Part shown: one piece after another, positions 34,847 to 47,329 of the stretch
Layout of the letters: every line of letters begins with the position of its first letter
Position numbering within the stretch: position 1 is the stretch's first letter
Assembly (NCBI GenBank): GCA_036346205.1
Contig: JARFJB010001980.1
Location: forward strand, 863,100 to 927,099
From: Vesta saturnalis
Lineage: Eukaryota; Arthropoda; Insecta; Coleoptera; Lampyridae
Direction: 5' to 3'
Length of the DNA: 64,000 nucleotides
Program-made: the position numbers and the translations under genes
Notes under the pieces: model-generated
Databases searched by the model: none
What the model saw: the letters and a program-made list of their open reading frames with translations, nothing else
Told to the model about the DNA's origin: nothing

Positions 34847-37661
34847 CCCGGCATTAGCCACTAGGTTAAAAATCCCATCGTTAGTCGCGTGTGAGATTTT
34901 CTCTCACGAATAAAAACGCTGTTCTTTTTAAAGACTAGTTTTAATTGCAAATTTAGCCTTATGAACAGTTATAAAACATGATATTTTCAATGTTTATAAA
35001 TCTTCATCAGATCCCATCTCTGAGGTACAGATTCGGCAAGAAAAAATTGTGTGCTCAGGACAAATTTGTCGCTGACAAGTTCTACATACTTTCTTGACTT
35101 TTCTATTTTTTCGACGAGGATAGAACTTACAAAATCTTTCATTGACATTTTCAGGTTTTCTTACTCCTTCCAGTGGTAGTTTTGCTATTTTTCTCTAATA
35201 GAAGTTCGTAAGCTGTATGGTAAGTTTGTAATTTTGGACCGGCTTATTAGGTGAGGTTTTATTAGCGAAAGAGCCAGCTCTTTCAAATATACTCGTATAG
35301 GAGGAATGGGGTCGTTGATGTTATTTGCCTTATATATTATAAAGCTGTTGATGCCACCAATGTTTAGCATTGAAAAGTATATCGTCAATGGCCATCTACA
35401 GCTTATTCTTGCAACCGAGTATAACGCTTTCATTTCGTCAACCACGTCGACTGCACCGTTAGTTAGGTTGTAAAAAGTTATTATTTCGGGCTTTACTTGG
35501 TCTCCTGTCTCTTCATCCGTGACATCGCCGTTGTGAATGGTAGACATTTTTTTCCAAGGGAGGTATGAAACCAATACAGACTCTTTTGAAGAAGCAAACA
35601 TACTACTCAGAAATGGTCGTTCCTTGATATTTGAAAATTCAAGGAGAATTTCCTTCTTATTTCTTCTCAACGTTCCAACAATGGTGATGTGTTTAACTTT
35701 TAGATCTATAACCAGTAGAACTGAAGTAAACTAATTGTCCATCGTGATGTTCTTACCGGTATTGAGAATTGGCTCTGTAATCCTTTTCACTACACTAGAA
35801 GCAGTATTTTCCACTTTATATTGACCTTCGGGCTGTTTCCCTGGTTAAATTTCTAGATTAGAGGTGTAAAATGATCTGGAATCGACCAGAGAGTATATTT
35901 TAGTACCGTACTTTGTCGGTCTGTTAGCAATATATTGCCGAAATTTACAGCGACCTCTAATGCCTCAAGCATCTCACCCACAGTTCCATATTCACTAATT
36001 GTATAATGCGATTTACAAAGCTGAACAAAACCATCAAACTGTTATCTAATAGGGGCCAAATCATCCGAGGCATTGCGAACATCCCTATCATGAATGTTGT
36101 CAAATCATGGAGCACTTAATAGTGTATAAAATCTTCTCTGACTCGTTGTTGCCCGAAAACATCCAAGAGTTGTTCTGTCGTCTATCCAAAGTTCAGAAGT
36201 ATTGATATGCTTACTTTTTTTGATACCCGCTAGATATAAAAGACCAATAAGAGCACTTAGTTTATAAAAATTAGTTTCAGCACAATCTCTTTCACGGCTA
36301 TAGTTATTGCGCTTTATTTGAAGGTATTTATTAGTGCAATCGATCACTTCTTGAATCGATGCATCAGGAATGAAAAGTTTCCAACATTCAAGCGGCGTTT
36401 TTGCAATACGTGCTAAACCGTTTACACCTGGCAAATGTATTACCAGATTATGGATTCGTGTACGACCTCTAATAATGGGGTTATGCTTCAACCATTTCGT
36501 CATTTTATCTTTGCCAAAGTAAATGGAAGCATTTTGGAAAAAAGTATCATTAGTATTTTCATCCATTAATTCACCACTTTCTTTAAAACTTTCTTGTTCT
36601 TGAATGCCTTCATTGCCCTCATTTTCTTCGCAATCGGTTTGGTCAGTATTTGTATCGTGTAGACTGTGTTCGCTTTCTGCGTCACTTTCTGGTTCGTCAC
36701 ATCTCCCTTTGTCATCTTCATGAGGTTGAATATCTTCCTTTGGATCTGAAAATAATTTATTCTTTAGTCTTAAGCTCAAAAACAAAAGATCAAGCACGAA
36801 TTGGAACTGAAATTGTTCCATGTCGTAGATTTTTTTTATGTTTAGCCTAAAACAAATAATAGTAGATTTGTATCATTAGGATTACACGTGCCAATTTTTG
36901 TGACTAACAATTCTTTTCATTGACGAGGCGAAGCGCAGTGTAGCCGAGCTAATGAACAGAATTGTCACTTTTAATCCGAATAATACATACTATTTTTCTG
37001 CGACCAAAAGAAGCAAATAAAATTACTGAATAAAATTAATAAATAAAATCAACTATTACAATTTTTTACAATTTTTGTGTCCATTTCATAATTTATTTAC
37101 TTTGTAATGTTGTTTTAAATAAAAATAAAAATTAAAAAAGTCATAGGAAGTAAAAGTGTTTTTATGACTAGGAACTAAAAGTGTTACTTAGCAACAAACA
37201 CTTTTTTTTATTAGTAATAAAACATCAACTTCAATGACAGTTTTTAGTATTAGAAGTGAATACCTCAGAAAAACATATTTTGGTACAAAAAAAAAATCAA
37301 TGCTTACCTCTGTTTTTCTCCTGTTCAAACTTTAAAAGTGAAAGGTCTATAAGTCTTTTTCCACGACTCATTTCACTTCACTAATCAAAAACAACAACCG
37401 AGAGTCTATGAAAACAGCTCCAAAATTATTACACGCTTTGTCGCGCAATGAGAGAAGCTTTCACACAAAGTGCAACTCCTTCTACTAAACTCCGCACAAT
37501 ATTAATGCGACGAGATCGGCTTCCACTCGCTATGCCAGTAAAGGGAATGGGAGTACCCAGTAAAGTATCTAGAAGGACACGGGTCAATATCGTGTTGAAA
37601 AAATTTAAACTAATTAAAATAAAAGTGTGAGAGAAAAACTCATATAGCGACTAATGTAGGG
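34847..37661 (-). mobile_element. piggyBac-3, full-length but older element
   Basis: TTAA lies at 34843-34846 and 37662-37665. The left end CCCGGCATTAGCCACTA and the complement of the right end, CCCTACATTAGTCGCTA, form an imperfect inverted pair. Both ends carry a GTGAGA...TCTCAC-type short hairpin further in (about 34890-34907 and 37625-37642). Length is 2,815 bp. The transposase reads on the minus strand and is heavily decayed. The element is nested in the long-TIR mariner relic. Confidence 0.85.
34994..36821 (-). pseudogene. piggyBac-type transposase, decayed, first catalytic Asp lost
   Basis: The N-terminal frame (36821-36105) has an acidic region (residues 25-90) and then LPGVNGLARIAKTPLECWKL and LSALIGLLYLAGIKKSKH. 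The middle (36105-35670) must be read across stops: DDLAPIR, then YGTVGEMLEALEV, where relatives have DEMLEAF, so the first catalytic Asp is Gly. ITMDN then a stop then FTS gives the second Asp. The frame 35670-35185 ends with TNGAVDVVDEMKALYSV (third Asp) and RWPLTIYFSMLNIGGIN. The Cys-rich tail CRTCQRQICPEH...CRICTSEM finishes at a stop at 34994-34996. It belongs to a different piggyBac subfamily from copies 1 and 2. Confidence 0.86.
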
Positions 37662-38347
37662 TTAACATTATTTATATGTAAATTACAAATATCAGAAATC
37701 TATCATGTACACATAAAATTGGTACCCAGCTTTCTATTTATTGATAAAGAAAAATGCTACTACATTAACAAAAAGCCATTAAGTAGGCATTTTGGGAGGA
37801 TATTTCATTCTGCGAATGATATGCTGTACAAGACAAATTCCAAAAATTATTAAATAAGTTGAAAACTTGAAGGTTTAGGTGTAAGAAACCCTTATTGAAG
37901 TTGAATGGTAATTAGGTAAGCTAAACGTGTATAAAATACAGGGTGTTCCATGTAAAATAAGCCGAATATTTCAGTATGAATGTTCTACTAATTTAACTAA
38001 AAGAAATTAACATCCTGTATAGAGGTGTTTACGATTCAAGTCAATAAATCGACTAAGGGAACAGTATTTTACTTAAACCTAAGAGTAAATTTGTTAGAGT
38101 TAAATTTATTAGGAGATATTTAATTTTTCCTAAAACCCTACATTTTCAGAAAAATTTATATAACTTGAAACACTTTGTATATAGGTATAGTGAACCCTTA
38201 TGGAAGAGCTCCTTATTTTTTATGTAAAATTCGAAAATGCAATAATATACGCGGTGTGTCATTTAAAAAAACAACATTGATATGCCACTTTTTTTTGGTG
38301 CACCCAGTGTATTCAAAAATATTTTTAAAATGTTCCTCAAAATCACC

Positions 38348-38350
<3 letters not shown>

Positions 38351-38414
<64 letters not shown>
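38351..38414. repeat. (TA)n microsatellite, 64 bp
   Basis: It lies exactly between CACCCTG (left) and the CCGGATGCCC end of the next mariner-like element, so it occupies the TA target position. Confidence 0.95.
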
Positions 38415-38416
<2 letters not shown>

Positions 38417-40551
38417 GGATGCCCACGAGATCACTTTCCGGATGCCATTTTTTTATTTATCTATCGATTTAAATGAAACTTGGCAGGGTTGTTACTCTAA
38501 CCAAACGTCATTTTTAGGAATTTTTGGCAAGCATTTCCGACTTCCGGTTTCACCGGAAATGACCTTAACTTTTAATTTTTAAATGACACCCCCTATATAT
38601 TTTTTGTTTTTCGGATTCTGGAGGTCATTTTACCGCCGATTGCGTAATATTTAAATCGATTTTTTTTCAAATGTAATTTTAAAATTGAATTTTATTTTCT
38701 CATCCAGAGTGCCATGACCATCTTAAAATCATTCTACATACTTAACTCACTTCCAGAAAAGTGCAAACTCACTTTTATCTTTGTTAACTTTTTTACTAGA
38801 ACGTTCTAAACTTTATTTTTGCCGCATTATGGGCGCGTCTGAGAGTTGTTTTTAAAGCAGCACAATTTTAATGCATTGCTTTGCGCATTTTCCCAATTTT
38901 TTCAGACAACGATTGAACAAAACGTTGTTTTCTACGACATTCCTAAGCATGTCGGGGGTAATGCTAGCAAATGTGTAAGGTCAGGCGAACGAGGAGGCCA
39001 CCGATCGGTCCACGGGTAGAGATAACATGTTCTCCAAATCGTTCTTCTAAGTAATTTCTCACAACAATAGCGTTGTGAGCCGGCGCACCATCTTCTTGAT
39101 AATAAAGGTGTTGATTATTTATTTCCAACGGTAATTCCTCCATAAAGTTTTCAATTTCATGTTGTAAAAAACCCAAATATCGTTTTGCATTTAAATGCCC
39201 TTGGAAAAGAATCGGTCCCACAATGCGAGTACCAATTATTCCAGCCCATATATTTACTACAAATATCTCATGAAAATTACCTTCCATCATTCGGTGTTCA
39301 TTTATCGTTGACCAATATCTTGTATTTTGCCGGTTGAACATTCCATTATTGGTAAATCTCGACTCGTCAGAATACAAAATAGAATTGGCTAGGCTATTAT
39401 CGGCATCGTTATGTTCCAAGAAACAGTAGCAATATTCCAGTCTTCTAACAAAATCTCCCTCGTACAAATGTTGGTGAAGCTGGTACTTAAATGATTTGTA
39501 TCCATGTTTCTTCAAGATCTTTCTTGCTGATTCTGCGCCAATGTCTAATTCAAAGGCAATTTCCCTTGTGGATTCTGTGGGGTTTTGAATGACATATGCT
39601 ATTACATTTTCTTTCGTTTGTTCATTAACAATAAAATGTTGTTGCAAATTATCTGGTTCTTGGCGCATTTTTCTTATAAGGTAGATAATGTATTGTCTTG
39701 TAGGATGATGAAGACGCTCAGGATATTCTTGCCGATAAACTCGTTCGGTTTCCGCTGCATTTTTGGCACAATGTCCATACATAATAAGTATATCAACCTG
39801 CTCACTCTTGGTAAACATTTTTGTTAATTTTATAATTAAACTAAGTACAAACTTTAATTTAATTTTTAAGTAAAATATTAGATTTATGTTAATAAACAAC
39901 AACCTTTATTATTACCTGTCAAAATTTTAAATTTACCATAGTGTTTCCATGGCAACCTAGCTACCTATTGTTTTAATGGCAACTCTGATGTGCTGTGACA
40001 TAGTAAGTGTATTTTATTAATGAGTAAGACGTAAATATAAAAATAAAAATGTTTTAAATCGAAAATGGGTAGAAATTCGTTTTAAAATACTGCATTTAGT
40101 AGTTTTATGAAAGTGGTTTGCTTCTATTTAATTTTTTTGAGCTACGGCAAAAATAAGGTTTAGAACGTTATAGTAAAAAAGTTAACAAAGATAAAAGTGA
40201 GTTTGCATTTTTCTGGAAGTGAGTTAAGTATGTAGAATGATTTTAAGGTGGTCATGGCACTCTGGATGACAAAATAAAATTCAACTTTAAAATTACATTT
40301 GGAAGAAATTGATTTAAATATTACGCAATCGGCCGTAAAATGACCTCCAGAATCCGAAAAACAAAAAATATACAGAGGGTGTCATTTAAAAATCAAAAGT
40401 TAAGGTCATTTCCGGTGAAACCGGAAGTCGGAAATGCTTGTAAAAAATTCCTAAAATGACGTTTCGTTAGAGTAACAACCCTGCCAAGTTTCATTTAAAT
40501 CGATAGATAAATAAAAAATGGCAGCCGGAAAGTGATCTCGTGGGCACCCCG
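38415..40551 (-). mobile_element. mariner-like element with ~410-bp TIRs
   Basis: The left arm 38415-38825 (starting CCGGATGCCCACGAGATC) is repeated inverted at about 40144-40551 (ending GATCTCGTGGGCACCCCG). TA flanks both ends (38413-38414, 40552-40553). Both arms contain the 17-bp hairpin TTCCGGTTTCACCGGAA or its complement (38542-38558, 40410-40426). The arms are very similar, so the insertion is fairly recent. One transposase reads on the minus strand. Confidence 0.88.
38880..39818 (-). pseudogene. mariner-like transposase, near-intact with C-terminal deletion
   Basis: The true start is probably the Met at 39818 (MFTKSEQVDILIMYGHC), because the upstream in-frame residues are simply AT-rich leader. 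Helix-turn-helix 1 covers residues 1-55. Helix-turn-helix 2 (ESTREIAFELDIGAESARKI) covers about 85-125. The catalytic core has ILYSDESRFTNNG (first Asp, near 180), VVNIWAGIIGTRI and YYQEDGAPAH (second Asp, near 270). After RGPI the frame breaks. In the alternative frame RWPPRSPDLT is followed directly by FASITPDMLRNVVENN, so the block holding LDFFLW and its surroundings has been deleted. The protein could not complete catalysis. Confidence 0.88.
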
Positions 40552-40559
40552 TATATATA

Positions 40560-40886
40560 CACATATACAGTTCACACCAAATGCATGGTTAATACCTACT
40601 CACAATCTTTAATCTACAATAACGAAGTTCTCTTTAGACATAACTATGGCAAGCGGCATGTCGCTGAATTCTACTTTAAAATACCTTTCAAACGGTATGC
40701 GATTTGACCCCCTTCCTATTTCAAAGAATCAAGTTGTCTGCGCAGCTCCTGACCTTATTAGTTAAAAAAATAACAAAATTGTGGAAATAATAGAAGGGTT
40801 TGGAAATAGCGTGCATATTAAAATTTATCGATTTAACTTGAATATTTTTGAAATCACAAGGCCGGTCCCATATATTTGGTACGCAC

Positions 40887-40896
<10 letters not shown>
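40560..40896. other. Unassigned DNA next to (TA)n
   Basis: No gene. Ends with CATATATTTGGTACGCACTG then a short (TG)n that turns into (TA)n. Confidence 0.4.

Positions 40897-40976
<80 letters not shown>
40897..40976. repeat. (TA)n microsatellite, ~80 bp
   Basis: Pure TA dinucleotides preceded by a short TG tract. Confidence 0.95.
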
Positions 40977-40979
<3 letters not shown>

Positions 40980-42888
40980 CAACACAAACAAGGAATATAG
41001 AAAAAAAGGCGTACATAAAACTATGCACGTCACAAATTATGTTGTTGAGAAATAGTAATAATTTCCGTTCTGTAGCCATTATTTAGAGAGTGAAAGTGGA
41101 ACTGTCGTTTTCCTAAAAATATTTTTTACAGGTTATAGTAATCTAACTTATAGTATATCATACATAATGGTAAACTTTCAATTAAATTTAAATAAATTAA
41201 TATCTCTCCGCGCAATTCTTGTATTGAAGATAATTAATTACTTCTATTTTGTATTTAGGTTTTGCTACAAAACAAAGTTACTTTGAATACAAACACTGGA
41301 TAATTACTTACAAACAATACTTAAAAAAAAGGTTAGGCAGAACCAAGATTAATATATTTGTATAGTGCCTTATGAATGTTTAGCTTTCAGTACTGACAGA
41401 GGTATTCTTTTGAAAAGCGTTTATTGAAATTTGAGCTAAAGTAATCGTATTTATGTTGTAAATCAAAATAAAAGGGTCAAGAAGGGGTATTTTTTGTAAA
41501 CTAATAGGTGTATCGCCTTAAAAAGTAGTAAAAGCCAAGTAGAAGTGTGTAGAGTGTACAGTTAAAATTTAAAACGTTAGTATGGGAATTAAAGTTTTCT
41601 ATAAACAAAAAGTTCGGATAAAAGCATCCTCTCACCTATCCATCTAAAAATAACGCTAGAAAAGTGAAAAATGAGGTCAACTTCAGTTAAGTAAGTTCCA
41701 CAAAGGCGGAAAAGGACATAAACTTAGTTACACAATAAAACAAAGCTCCTATACACTGAAATAAACCTATGTTTGCAGCTGTATAAAAACAGAGAAATAT
41801 ACGGAAGGTAAAAATGTTGAAAATACATTGGTTTTAAATTGCTTCAACCATTTTATTATCTTGTTGCCTAAAAATTCTACTCATAAAAAATGCTTTCATG
41901 AAAACTGAAAGTATTTTTTTAATATAGTGACTATGTTGGTAATATTTTAATTTTGTTAAGTTACATTTAATTCAACGGTTTGGAAGAGAAATGCAATTTG
42001 CTGTAAATAAACGAATACAGTAACTAAAAGCAGCACATTTTGAATTAAAATTAAAATTAAAATTAAAGCACATTGCTTGTCACTGCCCTTTTTATAGTGC
42101 CAAAGTGTTTGAATCCTTTGTTAAAAGTGGTATTCAAAGAGCTAACAATTGTAAAGTTCAAATATATCAATACAGTTGGGCAAAATTGATTTTTCCAAGA
42201 ATTAGAAAAGAAATAAGTAATCTATGTATTTATACAAAAATTATTACTCATAATACTTAATTTACAAATAAATTGCACGTCAAGATGGGTAGGTCTTTTC
42301 AGAAATGAATAAATTATTTTTTAAGCATTACAGTAATAGCGGATTAGGTTAATATAATATACCGTGTCCTATATAACCAGATTAGAACTGAAAGTATTCA
42401 TTTTCATTTCGTACTTCAGGAAATTGTTACGTTTTTAGTTACGTGCACACAAAGCCTTCTATGTTAATAATATATTTTGTTACTTAGGTAGGTTTTAACC
42501 TAATATAAAGTTCCACATTTGAATTAGAAGCAAAGATTTTGATGTTGAATATGATTTGGATTTAAAAAATACAATTTAAGTCTATTGAAATTTAAATGTA
42601 TATTAATAATTGTTTGATTTTAGTAATACCGTATTGGTGGGAATCTTGCGTTATTAATTTGTGGTTTCCAAGGTCAATTAATTTTCTGTTTTATCGAGGG
42701 TTAATTAAAAGAATTAAAAATAATTGATATTTTTTTATGGTTGCAGGTTTACTAAAACAATTCGGTACGTACCTAAAAGCCTCTATGTTGTCTATCTTGG
42801 TTTTGATTCGTAGGTCTTTCATTATGATACTGTTGATTTCCAATTATTACAGATTAAGGGCTTCAGTGAAGTTCACGGCCCTAGCTCA
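40977..42888. other. AT-rich non-coding DNA
   Basis: I see no gene, TIR or tandem repeat in this 1.9 kb. Confidence 0.45.
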
Positions 42889-43069
42889 TCACTTTCTGTT
42901 TCGATAGCGCGACTCTGCTTCCGTCATCAGCCTTAGTCCTAAGAAGAACTGTTTTCGTACTTGAATTAAATTTACTTGTTCTTGACTTTTTCCTGAACAC
43001 TTAACCACGATAGAAGAGGAGTCTATTACTCTGAAACCTGGTTTTTCTGGAACGCTGCAGCGACAACAT

Positions 43070-44600
43070 TGTGTCAAAGGTCTGGAATTTACTTTTAACA
43101 AACGGGACAACAAAACTGGAAACACTCTGCAAAGAGCAAGCGAGGCGGTAGTAAAGGAATCCGTAGAAAACACGAAAAGGTCGTTGGACAAAGTCAAAAG
43201 ACAGCTACTGGGACTATAACTTGAACTAAGCTGTAAGATTCACGCCAACATATAGAACACGATCAACCAATTATACAACTTTCGACCCAAAACCTACGGT
43301 ACCCTGATAACCAAGAGGCAGAAGAAAAAATTAGATAGACTACCATCAAACCATAGTAAGGGCAAATAACATACAACTGTAGACGCGGACAACGTGGTGC
43401 ACAACATCTCCAAATATCAACTGGATGGAGCATCAAGAAACGTACTCAGTGAAGGTTTCAATTTTTCAATCATTTCTGAAATAATTCCTGTGGGAGAAAT
43501 TATATACGGAGTTGAAGCATCAATCACAAAACTCGACAGAGATGCAGCCAAATCTACTAGTGAGCTTTGACGTAGTGTTACATCTACAAACATTCCGATT
43601 AACGAGTCTTTGGACACAATCAAGAGGAAACACCGAATACGGGAAGAAATAGTGACATTAATGAAACATTGTACGAGGAACACGTATTTAATCTAAGAAG
43701 GACAACAGTAAAAACCGGTCGACAGGGCACCAATGGAATCACCTCTATCACTATAGCCAACTTATTTACGAGCCACAAACTATAAACATCACACGGAAGT
43801 TATGGTTGAGATACGTCGACGATACCTTCACTATACGGCTACACGATAGAGAACAGCTCGTGAATTTCTTAGAACATCTAAACAACGCTCACAAAAAATC
43901 CAGTTTAATAAGAAAATGGAAGACGAGAACAAGCTGCCATTGCTTGGCGTACAAGAAGAAGAATAGGGACATTGGTCACAAGGAGCACAGGAAATCCATC
44001 CCCACCAGCACATACCGCAATGCTAAATGTTACATCCATCTTCCGCAGCTGCAGTCAGTTGTGGTGGTGACGAGATCAACGAGAATCGCGGATTTAACTA
44101 ACATAAAGGAGGAGATGACAACACTAACAACGACACTTCTGCAAAATAGATTTGCAATGAGGAATGTCCGAAATGCCACAAGTCCAAGAAAACCGAGACC
44201 CACAGACGAGGGGAAACCACCAAAAGTCAAGATAACACTTCCTCATATAAAATGCACAGCAGACAATATTCCGAAAATCCTCAGAAAGGACAGCATATAG
44301 ACAACGTTAAACACGGACAGTGCTTTCAACATCGAAAACCAAAATTTTAACTTGAATGAGGAAGGAGTCTACGCCATCCCTTGTGAAACATGTGATAAGG
44401 TACACATAGGCCAAAAAAATAGGAGGATGAACGTTCCATGTGAGGAACACAAAAAGTCTAAATCATCTCTAGCGCAACACGCGGCAGTACATCATATACT
44501 ATAGCGTCTAAAACTCCAGGCTGATAGCCACCGTCCAAAACTTGACAAAAAGGACCATCCGAGAGGCCATCGAAATTGAGAAACAATAAAGAACCACAAC
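43070..44600 (+). pseudogene. Penelope-like element remnant 4 (RT with YVDD, GIY-YIG)
   Basis: The most complete PLE here. An N-terminal part reads KRDNKTGNTLQRASEAVV and RPKTYGTLITKRQKKKLDRL (about 43080-43350). Then come VVHNISKYQLDGASRNVLSE and GFNFSIISEIIPVGEIIYGV (about 43390-43510). IPINESLDTI and an eroded APMESPLS (relatives: AMGSPLS) precede the intact catalytic block MRYVDDTFTIRLHDREQLVN (about 43806). LEHLNNAHKKSS follows. The endonuclease start GVYAIPCETCDKVHIGQKNR lies at about 44367-44425, with EEHKKSKSSLAQHAAVHH after it. Several stops and frame changes. The piece between 43510 and 43560 suggests internal deletion of the fingers region (LPKIHK block). Confidence 0.8.
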
Positions 44601-45050
44601 ACGCGAGAGTTTCGCCTTAGTTACAATAGCACATTCCGCCACTGCAGCATTGTCAGTGTTAGATAGTTTCTATAAAAATATAAAATAAAAAAAAACAATA
44701 AGAGTATAGATATATTAATGATTCAACCCCGTGCATTTATATACTTTCAACTAAGAAACTGCTTTTAATGGGTACGTATACGAGTTTTGAATAAATGCAT
44801 ACACCTTATCAGTGTTTCATGGTCTTATGTTTTTTTTAGTTTGTTTACATTATTGTAACATTAAATTACGGGCTGGAGATATATGCAACTATTAAAAAAC
44901 TACTGCATTGTGATCGGTATAAAAATAAAAACGTAATATTATCATTAGGTAATATCGATAAATGTTTATTTATATTATAATATTTGTAAATATTATAGTA
45001 AAAATAGTTTTACGTAATCAAACACAATGGGCAATCGAAAGTGTTTATAG
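44601..45050. other. AT-rich non-coding DNA
   Basis: 3' flank of PLE remnant 4; nothing else recognisable. Confidence 0.4.
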
Positions 45051-46520
45051 TGTAACGTGCCAATTTCTTGTCTGACGTTACCTTAATTTAAATTTAGAAC
45101 TTTGCATTATTATCGATAAGTATATTTACATTACCTTAGTATTATTAAGCATTTCTTTTTTCGTTCAGTAATTAAATTTTTATATCGCAATATTTTCTCT
45201 TCAGTCTACATAATTACGAATGCCCCTGTGTATATTTTAGACATCCAATTTCAGTTCTATGCGCAGTGTAAGCTTAGCATACTCGGTTCATTTCCGTACA
45301 TCATGTCGTTCCTTTAAGACGTTATCTTTATTTAAGTTTTGCTTTCCTTTTATAAGGTATATACAGGCGTTTAATTACATTTTCTATATATTATATTTAA
45401 TAGGGAATTAGACTAGGGAATCAGGAACAAAGGTAGGAACAAGAATACCGTTTATCTTCAAGAAAAGCTTTTATTTTGGTAAATTTACGTATCATTGTAT
45501 GGCGTGGGTATGACGTCATGTACAGTTACTTTGTTAAAATGGCCGGTTAATGCAATGTCATCTTTATGAACATAAATGGAGATACCTTTGTTTTGCATCA
45601 ATCACATATGCTGTTAGAAATATTCTGCGTTCGTCGTTATAAACAGCTTTCGTCGTTCGAAGCTGCTTTCGTTATACGTTTATGTTTCGTTTATTTGTAC
45701 GTTAACTACAAATGGAAATTACCTTTACATTATCGTATATAGTATATTATATTGGAATTGGAAATGAAAATTCTCAAGCTACAGTTCGTTTAAGACGAGA
45801 TTAAAATATTTGTTTTGTACAAGTAAGTACTTATCCTTTTAGTGCAGTTAAGTAAATAACAAATCAGTTGGTGTTATTTTGATACGGTTAAGAAAAGGAA
45901 CAGTTAGTCCTGCTCCTGAAATAAAAACATTTGAGTTCATAACCTATCACAACTGTAATTTGTTGACGTTGGTCAATATACGTTTCATGATTGAATACCT
46001 ACATGTTGAATAAATTACATTTTGAATTCTAAGTATACGTTTATCTACTGTGTTTAATTTAGTGACTTTAAGATTGTAAGGTAGTACAAGAAGTATCGTT
46101 TAGTTGTTTTATTCTGATATTCATCAGACATTTTGCTTTATTAAATATACATATAACTACATATGTTTAGTGCTTATTCAGATTACCTATTATGTTCTGA
46201 GATACAACCTTTCTCAATTTTTGTTGTATTTTATTAATTAAACCTAGAAATTGAGTGGTGCCCAAATTAAACAAATGCTAATACTGATTATATCTATGAA
46301 AATATCTCTGCTTTCCTCACACCTGATGATCGAGTTCTCATATTCAGTAAGTTTTATAAGTTTGTACCTCACTGAGCTAGACCGTGGTGCAATTTACCTT
46401 ACCTTTATATAACAACAACACACCCTTTTTAAATTTATTTGTTATAATAGTAACAACATGCTTTTCATTAAACAATTTTAGGTTTATTCAATAACATAAC
46501 TTTTTGTGATGTTTATTAAA
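45051..46520 (+). repeat. Old dispersed repeat, copy 2 (uninterrupted)
   Basis: It aligns with 4611-5504, 6929-7135 and 9510-10030 in order, and lacks both the 120-bp-repeat TIR element and piggyBac-1. At the place matching the piggyBac-1 insertion the sequence runs straight through (around TTATTCAGATTACC, where copy 1 has TTATTAA). No coding sequence. Confidence 0.6.
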
Positions 46521-47329
46521 TTTTAACTAAACTCGTATAAAAATACATAATTTGGAACCAGTATTGACAAATTACTATAATACCAAATACACCTATTATT
46601 ATAGCATGTATTGATATAAGTAGGAACTTTCACAAGAGAGCGTTAAATCATGGTAACAATGCACTGACCCCTTACTTATAGTTGTTATTTAGAGTTTCAT
46701 GTGGGGTTTTTACTTTATAATTTAAAGCTTAATATGAACTAAACATTGGGATCCTATTGCTGGATCAAGTCGAAAAGTAAATTTTCTTTATGTGGGTTCT
46801 TTAGACAGTTGCTGGTAGAAAAAGCTGAAATGTTTAAAACGTATTTATTAATGTGTAAATTGAATAATATAATTTACGTCTGGATTAACACTGTATATGC
46901 CTTGCCAATATTTCGAAATTCTTTACTTCGCCATCACGGCTTCTACAGGAGTACCTTTCAGTGAAAGTTCTACAAACAATGCATGCTCACCTACAGAATG
47001 TGAGGTTAAATTGAAGAAAACCACAGCATAACAACATGCGTGCATAAATATAAATAAGTCACTATTTTAAAACATATTAAAATTGCTTTTGATCAATATT
47101 ACCAATTGAAAATGCATTACTTGAAATGATTAAAACAAACTACCAACTACCTATGGTGGGAAACGTCCAAAGGAAATCCACCCTGGCAAAGAATCGATAG
47201 CAGCCTATTCATCTAACGGACCATCATGAAAATCTATACTGGTATAAGTTAACAGGTAATTGTACATATTGCTTAAATTTTGAATATCTGTTTCTTTATT
47301 GATAGGGGTTTGTCGTTTGTTAATATGCA
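46521..47329. other. AT-rich non-coding DNA
   Basis: Nothing recognised; an isolated 72-codon frame at 46746-46964 does not resemble a known family. Confidence 0.4.

Larger units (their letters stand above)
33571..38208. mobile_element. mariner-like relic with ~430-bp long inverted repeats, split by piggyBac-3
   Basis: The left arm (about 33571-34010) is repeated inverted in the right arm (about 37770-38208). Shared blocks include CTATACCTATATACAAAGTG, AGTAAAATACTGTTCCCTTA and CCCAAAATGCCTACT. The arms are diverged but collinear over about 430 bp. Between them lie an N-terminal mariner-type relic (34280-34680) and piggyBac-3 (34847-37661). Without piggyBac-3 the element would be about 1.8 kb. 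Confidence 0.78.

Noticed and set aside
33571..38208. LTR retrotransposon interpretation of the ~430-bp repeats
   Set aside because: The repeats are inverted, not direct, and no gag-pol sequence lies between them.
42889..43683. Minus-strand frames at 42889-43197 and 43417-43683
   Set aside because: The plus strand here carries Penelope-like motifs, so these are antisense shadows.
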